A stretch of DNA of 64,000 nt from Apodemus sylvaticus. Its lineage: Eukaryota > Chordata > Mammalia > Rodentia > Muridae. Every line of letters begins with the position of its first letter. Within the stretch, counting starts at the first letter, position 1. The notes under the pieces were generated by a model that saw only the letters and a list, made by a program, of their open reading frames with translations, was not told the origin of the DNA and did not search any database. Location: NCBI RefSeq assembly GCF_947179515.1, contig NC_067482.1, positions 80,088,444-80,152,443 on the forward strand. Direction: 5' to 3'. The position numbers and the translations under genes are program-made. This document shows, in pieces, positions 62,101-64,000 of the stretch.

Positions 62101-63850
62101 AAATAATTAATAATAAATAAATACAACCAACAAAAACGTTGCAGCTCACAGACTTCACCCCCAGTTCGTGTACTTTTCTCTCTGGGGCCTAATTGAGGCT
62201 TCCATCCACACTGAATCATGCGATTATTACTTCTGGATTAAAAGTCAGCCCCGATGAGTCTGTCCATCCACCTCTCCTCCCTGTCTGATTATTCCTGCGG
62301 GTTCCAAGGTTCTGGATCTGTGCTCTTTAGCAGAGATGTAATTTGTGCAACAGTCTCCCTACATGCGCAAGCCATAAGAAATGACAAGCCCACGTCTCGT
62401 CCTGCCCTCCCCCTTCCCTGTTAATATCGGTAGCCCTGTGAGGACAGCATTTTCATTGTCATTCAGCCCTTAACACAGGCAAGCTCTTTCTGAGCAGAGA
62501 GCAGAATCTCCAATGGATATCTTGTCACCCACTGCAAAGGCCACATAAGAGCCATCGCACCTGGTTACATTCTCATCTGCGTGACTTCCAGCATCCCTGA
62601 ATTAATGTAGCGGACTTCATTCATGGAAGAAGTGTACCAAACCAAAGAGGGCAGCACCCTGGAGAGCCCCTCCATGGCCGCTCCCCCTGAAAGTGCAGCA
62701 GTGTCAGTGCGTCCCATGTCACCACAGCAGGGACAATGCAGCTGCTTCTCCAAACTTAGCCAGACCGGGTCATGACTGAACCAAAGATAAGGGTTCTGTG
62801 GCTTCCTGGGAAAATGTGGACACTGAGCATTCACCCAGGTGGAGCACGGACAACAGACACACAAAGTCCCTCCCCAAGCCTGGCACGTGGGGGAAGCCAT
62901 GGATCTAAGCAGGGCTCCCTACAGGGGCAGCTACACCAGCTGAGGAAGTCGGGCCTCCCTCCCGTTCCTCCCTCCCCCAGCAAATGATAACTGTCTCTAC
63001 CACTGTCTGGGCTCAGCTGTGAGCCTTCCTCTCCTTCCACGGGGAAGTCGTCTAAGGGTCGCCTGCAAGCAGTCACAACTGTTCAGGACTTCAAGGGCAC
63101 AGTGCCCAAGAGAGGAGTTCCTCAGCAGCTGCCCACCACCAAGACCTGCCATGTGGTTCCAAACCTCAGGCTAGCCTGGTTCCCTGGAGGGAAGGCCAGA
63201 CCCAGACCGGGTAGGGCTCAGAAGCTCTTCCGGCAAGGCGGCCGGGACAGGTGCCCCATCAGCTCTGCCTCCCGCCCACTCCAGACACTGCTGCCTGCTG
63301 GAGGGAAGCCTCTCCGTCTCTCCAGCTCAACCTGGGGACTTGAGCATCCAGAGGCAACAGAGGCCCTTGGTTGCACGCACCTCATTCTTAGTTGAAAGTC
63401 TAGGCTTGGAAAGCCCCAGGTCAGCGCAGCCTGGGTCTCTGAGCACTACCTGTCACGGTCTCCCCTGACCCAGCTTTCTGAGTGCAGGGGGGGGGGGACA
63501 GCTGCAGAGACCCCACCCCTGCAGTCTGCAGCTTCTGCTTCCTAGAGCCTTGAAGGCATCCTTCTCTGCGGAAGCCATCAGGGTGTAGATGCAGGATGGC
63601 TGTCCCATGGAGGACAGTAACCTGGGGAAAGCTGTACTGATGAGAAAGCTGGCCTGTTTGTTACCTGCCTACACCTCAGGTGCGGTAAAGCCTTCCACAG
63701 CTCTACCCACCCTCCTACTGACACTCAGTAAGAATGGCTGTGGCATGGAGAGGCCTGCAGGGAGCAGGGAAACACGTGGACTATGAGAGCAGAGGGAGAG
63801 AGTTCTAGAGCGGCGGCAGGGGATGGCGGCAGAGATGGCGGGGTAAGGAG
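62101..63850. other. Repeat-poor intergenic stretch
   Basis: About 1.75 kb without SINE or L1, flanked by SINEs on both sides. No splice-flanked conserved protein segment is visible on either strand. ORFs of 60-110 codons overlap in several frames, as expected of GC-rich non-coding DNA. Candidate regulatory or untranslated sequence only. Confidence 0.5.
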
Positions 63851-63852
63851 AG

Positions 63853-64000
63853 GGGCTGAAGAGATGGCTCAGCAGTTAGGACCACTTACTGCTCTTTCAG
63901 AGAACCCAGGTTTGGTTCTTACCACCCACATGGTGGTTCGAAACCACCCAGTCCCAGTGGGATCCGGTGCCTCTGCTGACCTTTGCAGGCCCGTGCGCAT
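63853..64000 (+). repeat. B3/B2-type SINE, cut by the window end
   Basis: GGGGCTGAAGAGATGGCTCA, TTCTTACCACCCACATGGTG, continuing to base 64000. Confidence 0.82.

Larger units (their letters stand above)
53181..64000. other. 3' intergenic flank of Ap1b1
   Basis: No exon of a neighbouring gene is recognisable. 53320-53570, 53660-54140 and 54270-55070 look unique; L1 and SINE material occupies 55.08-62.1 kb; 62100-63850 is repeat-poor. ORFs up to 97 codons at 63.1-63.4 kb have no recognisable family. Confidence 0.7.

Noticed and set aside
63102..63395. 97-codon plus-strand ORF in the repeat-poor 3' flank
   Set aside because: Overlapping ORFs exist in other frames and the translation has no recognisable domain; not enough support for a gene call.
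1..64000. CRISPR arrays, operons, phage or other prokaryotic systems
   Set aside because: The sequence is clearly a mammalian intron-exon gene with SINEs and L1; the regular repeats present are microsatellites.

Overview
The window is mammalian nuclear DNA from a mouse-like rodent (genus Mus). The dispersed repeats are mostly B1, B2, B3/B4 and ID-type SINEs, many with intact target-site duplications, plus rodent-type L1 pieces. The only protein-coding gene I can support is the spliced gene for the beta-1 subunit of the AP-1 clathrin adaptor (Ap1b1), on the + strand. From memory this gene lies on mouse chromosome 11; the sequence alone cannot confirm that.

Layout. 1-19814 is 5' intronic sequence: the non-coding first exon and promoter are not recognisable and probably lie upstream of the window. 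The exon with the start codon is 19815-19877 (ATG at 19841). Nineteen further constitutive coding exons follow, ending at the stop codon 52402-52404. The 3' UTR runs to about 53180, with AATAAA at 53154 and a second AATAAA at 53315. Every junction keeps frame and the constitutive exons sum to 943 codons. Two in-frame microexons can be read in the 3' half: 21 nt encoding MGDEPEG (43084-43104) in the hinge and 9 nt encoding DLE (51507-51515) in the appendage. One intron (32472-33963) uses a GC donor.

The protein has an N-terminal HEAT/armadillo-like trunk (residues 1 to about 584), a flexible hinge with a clathrin box LLNLD (632-636), and a C-terminal appendage (about 719-943) whose ligand-contact residues Y821, W847 and Y894 match those known in the AP-2 paralogue. 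With gamma, mu1 and sigma1 subunits it forms AP-1, which builds clathrin coats at the trans-Golgi network and endosomes.

Downstream flank, 53.2-64 kb: a G-rich minisatellite, an old minus-strand L1 (about 55.08-59.9 kb) that has lost most of ORF2 and carries four SINE insertions, two tandem plus-strand L1 3' ends (59.97-61.18 kb), a SINE cluster, and a repeat-poor stretch at 62.1-63.85 kb with no recognisable gene.

I found no novel multi-gene system. The points most worth a second look are the two microexons, the GC-AG intron, and the nested and tandem retroelement structures. SINE subfamily names come from memory of consensus sequences; family and strand are firmer than subfamily. Edges without a target-site duplication are accurate to about 5-15 bases.
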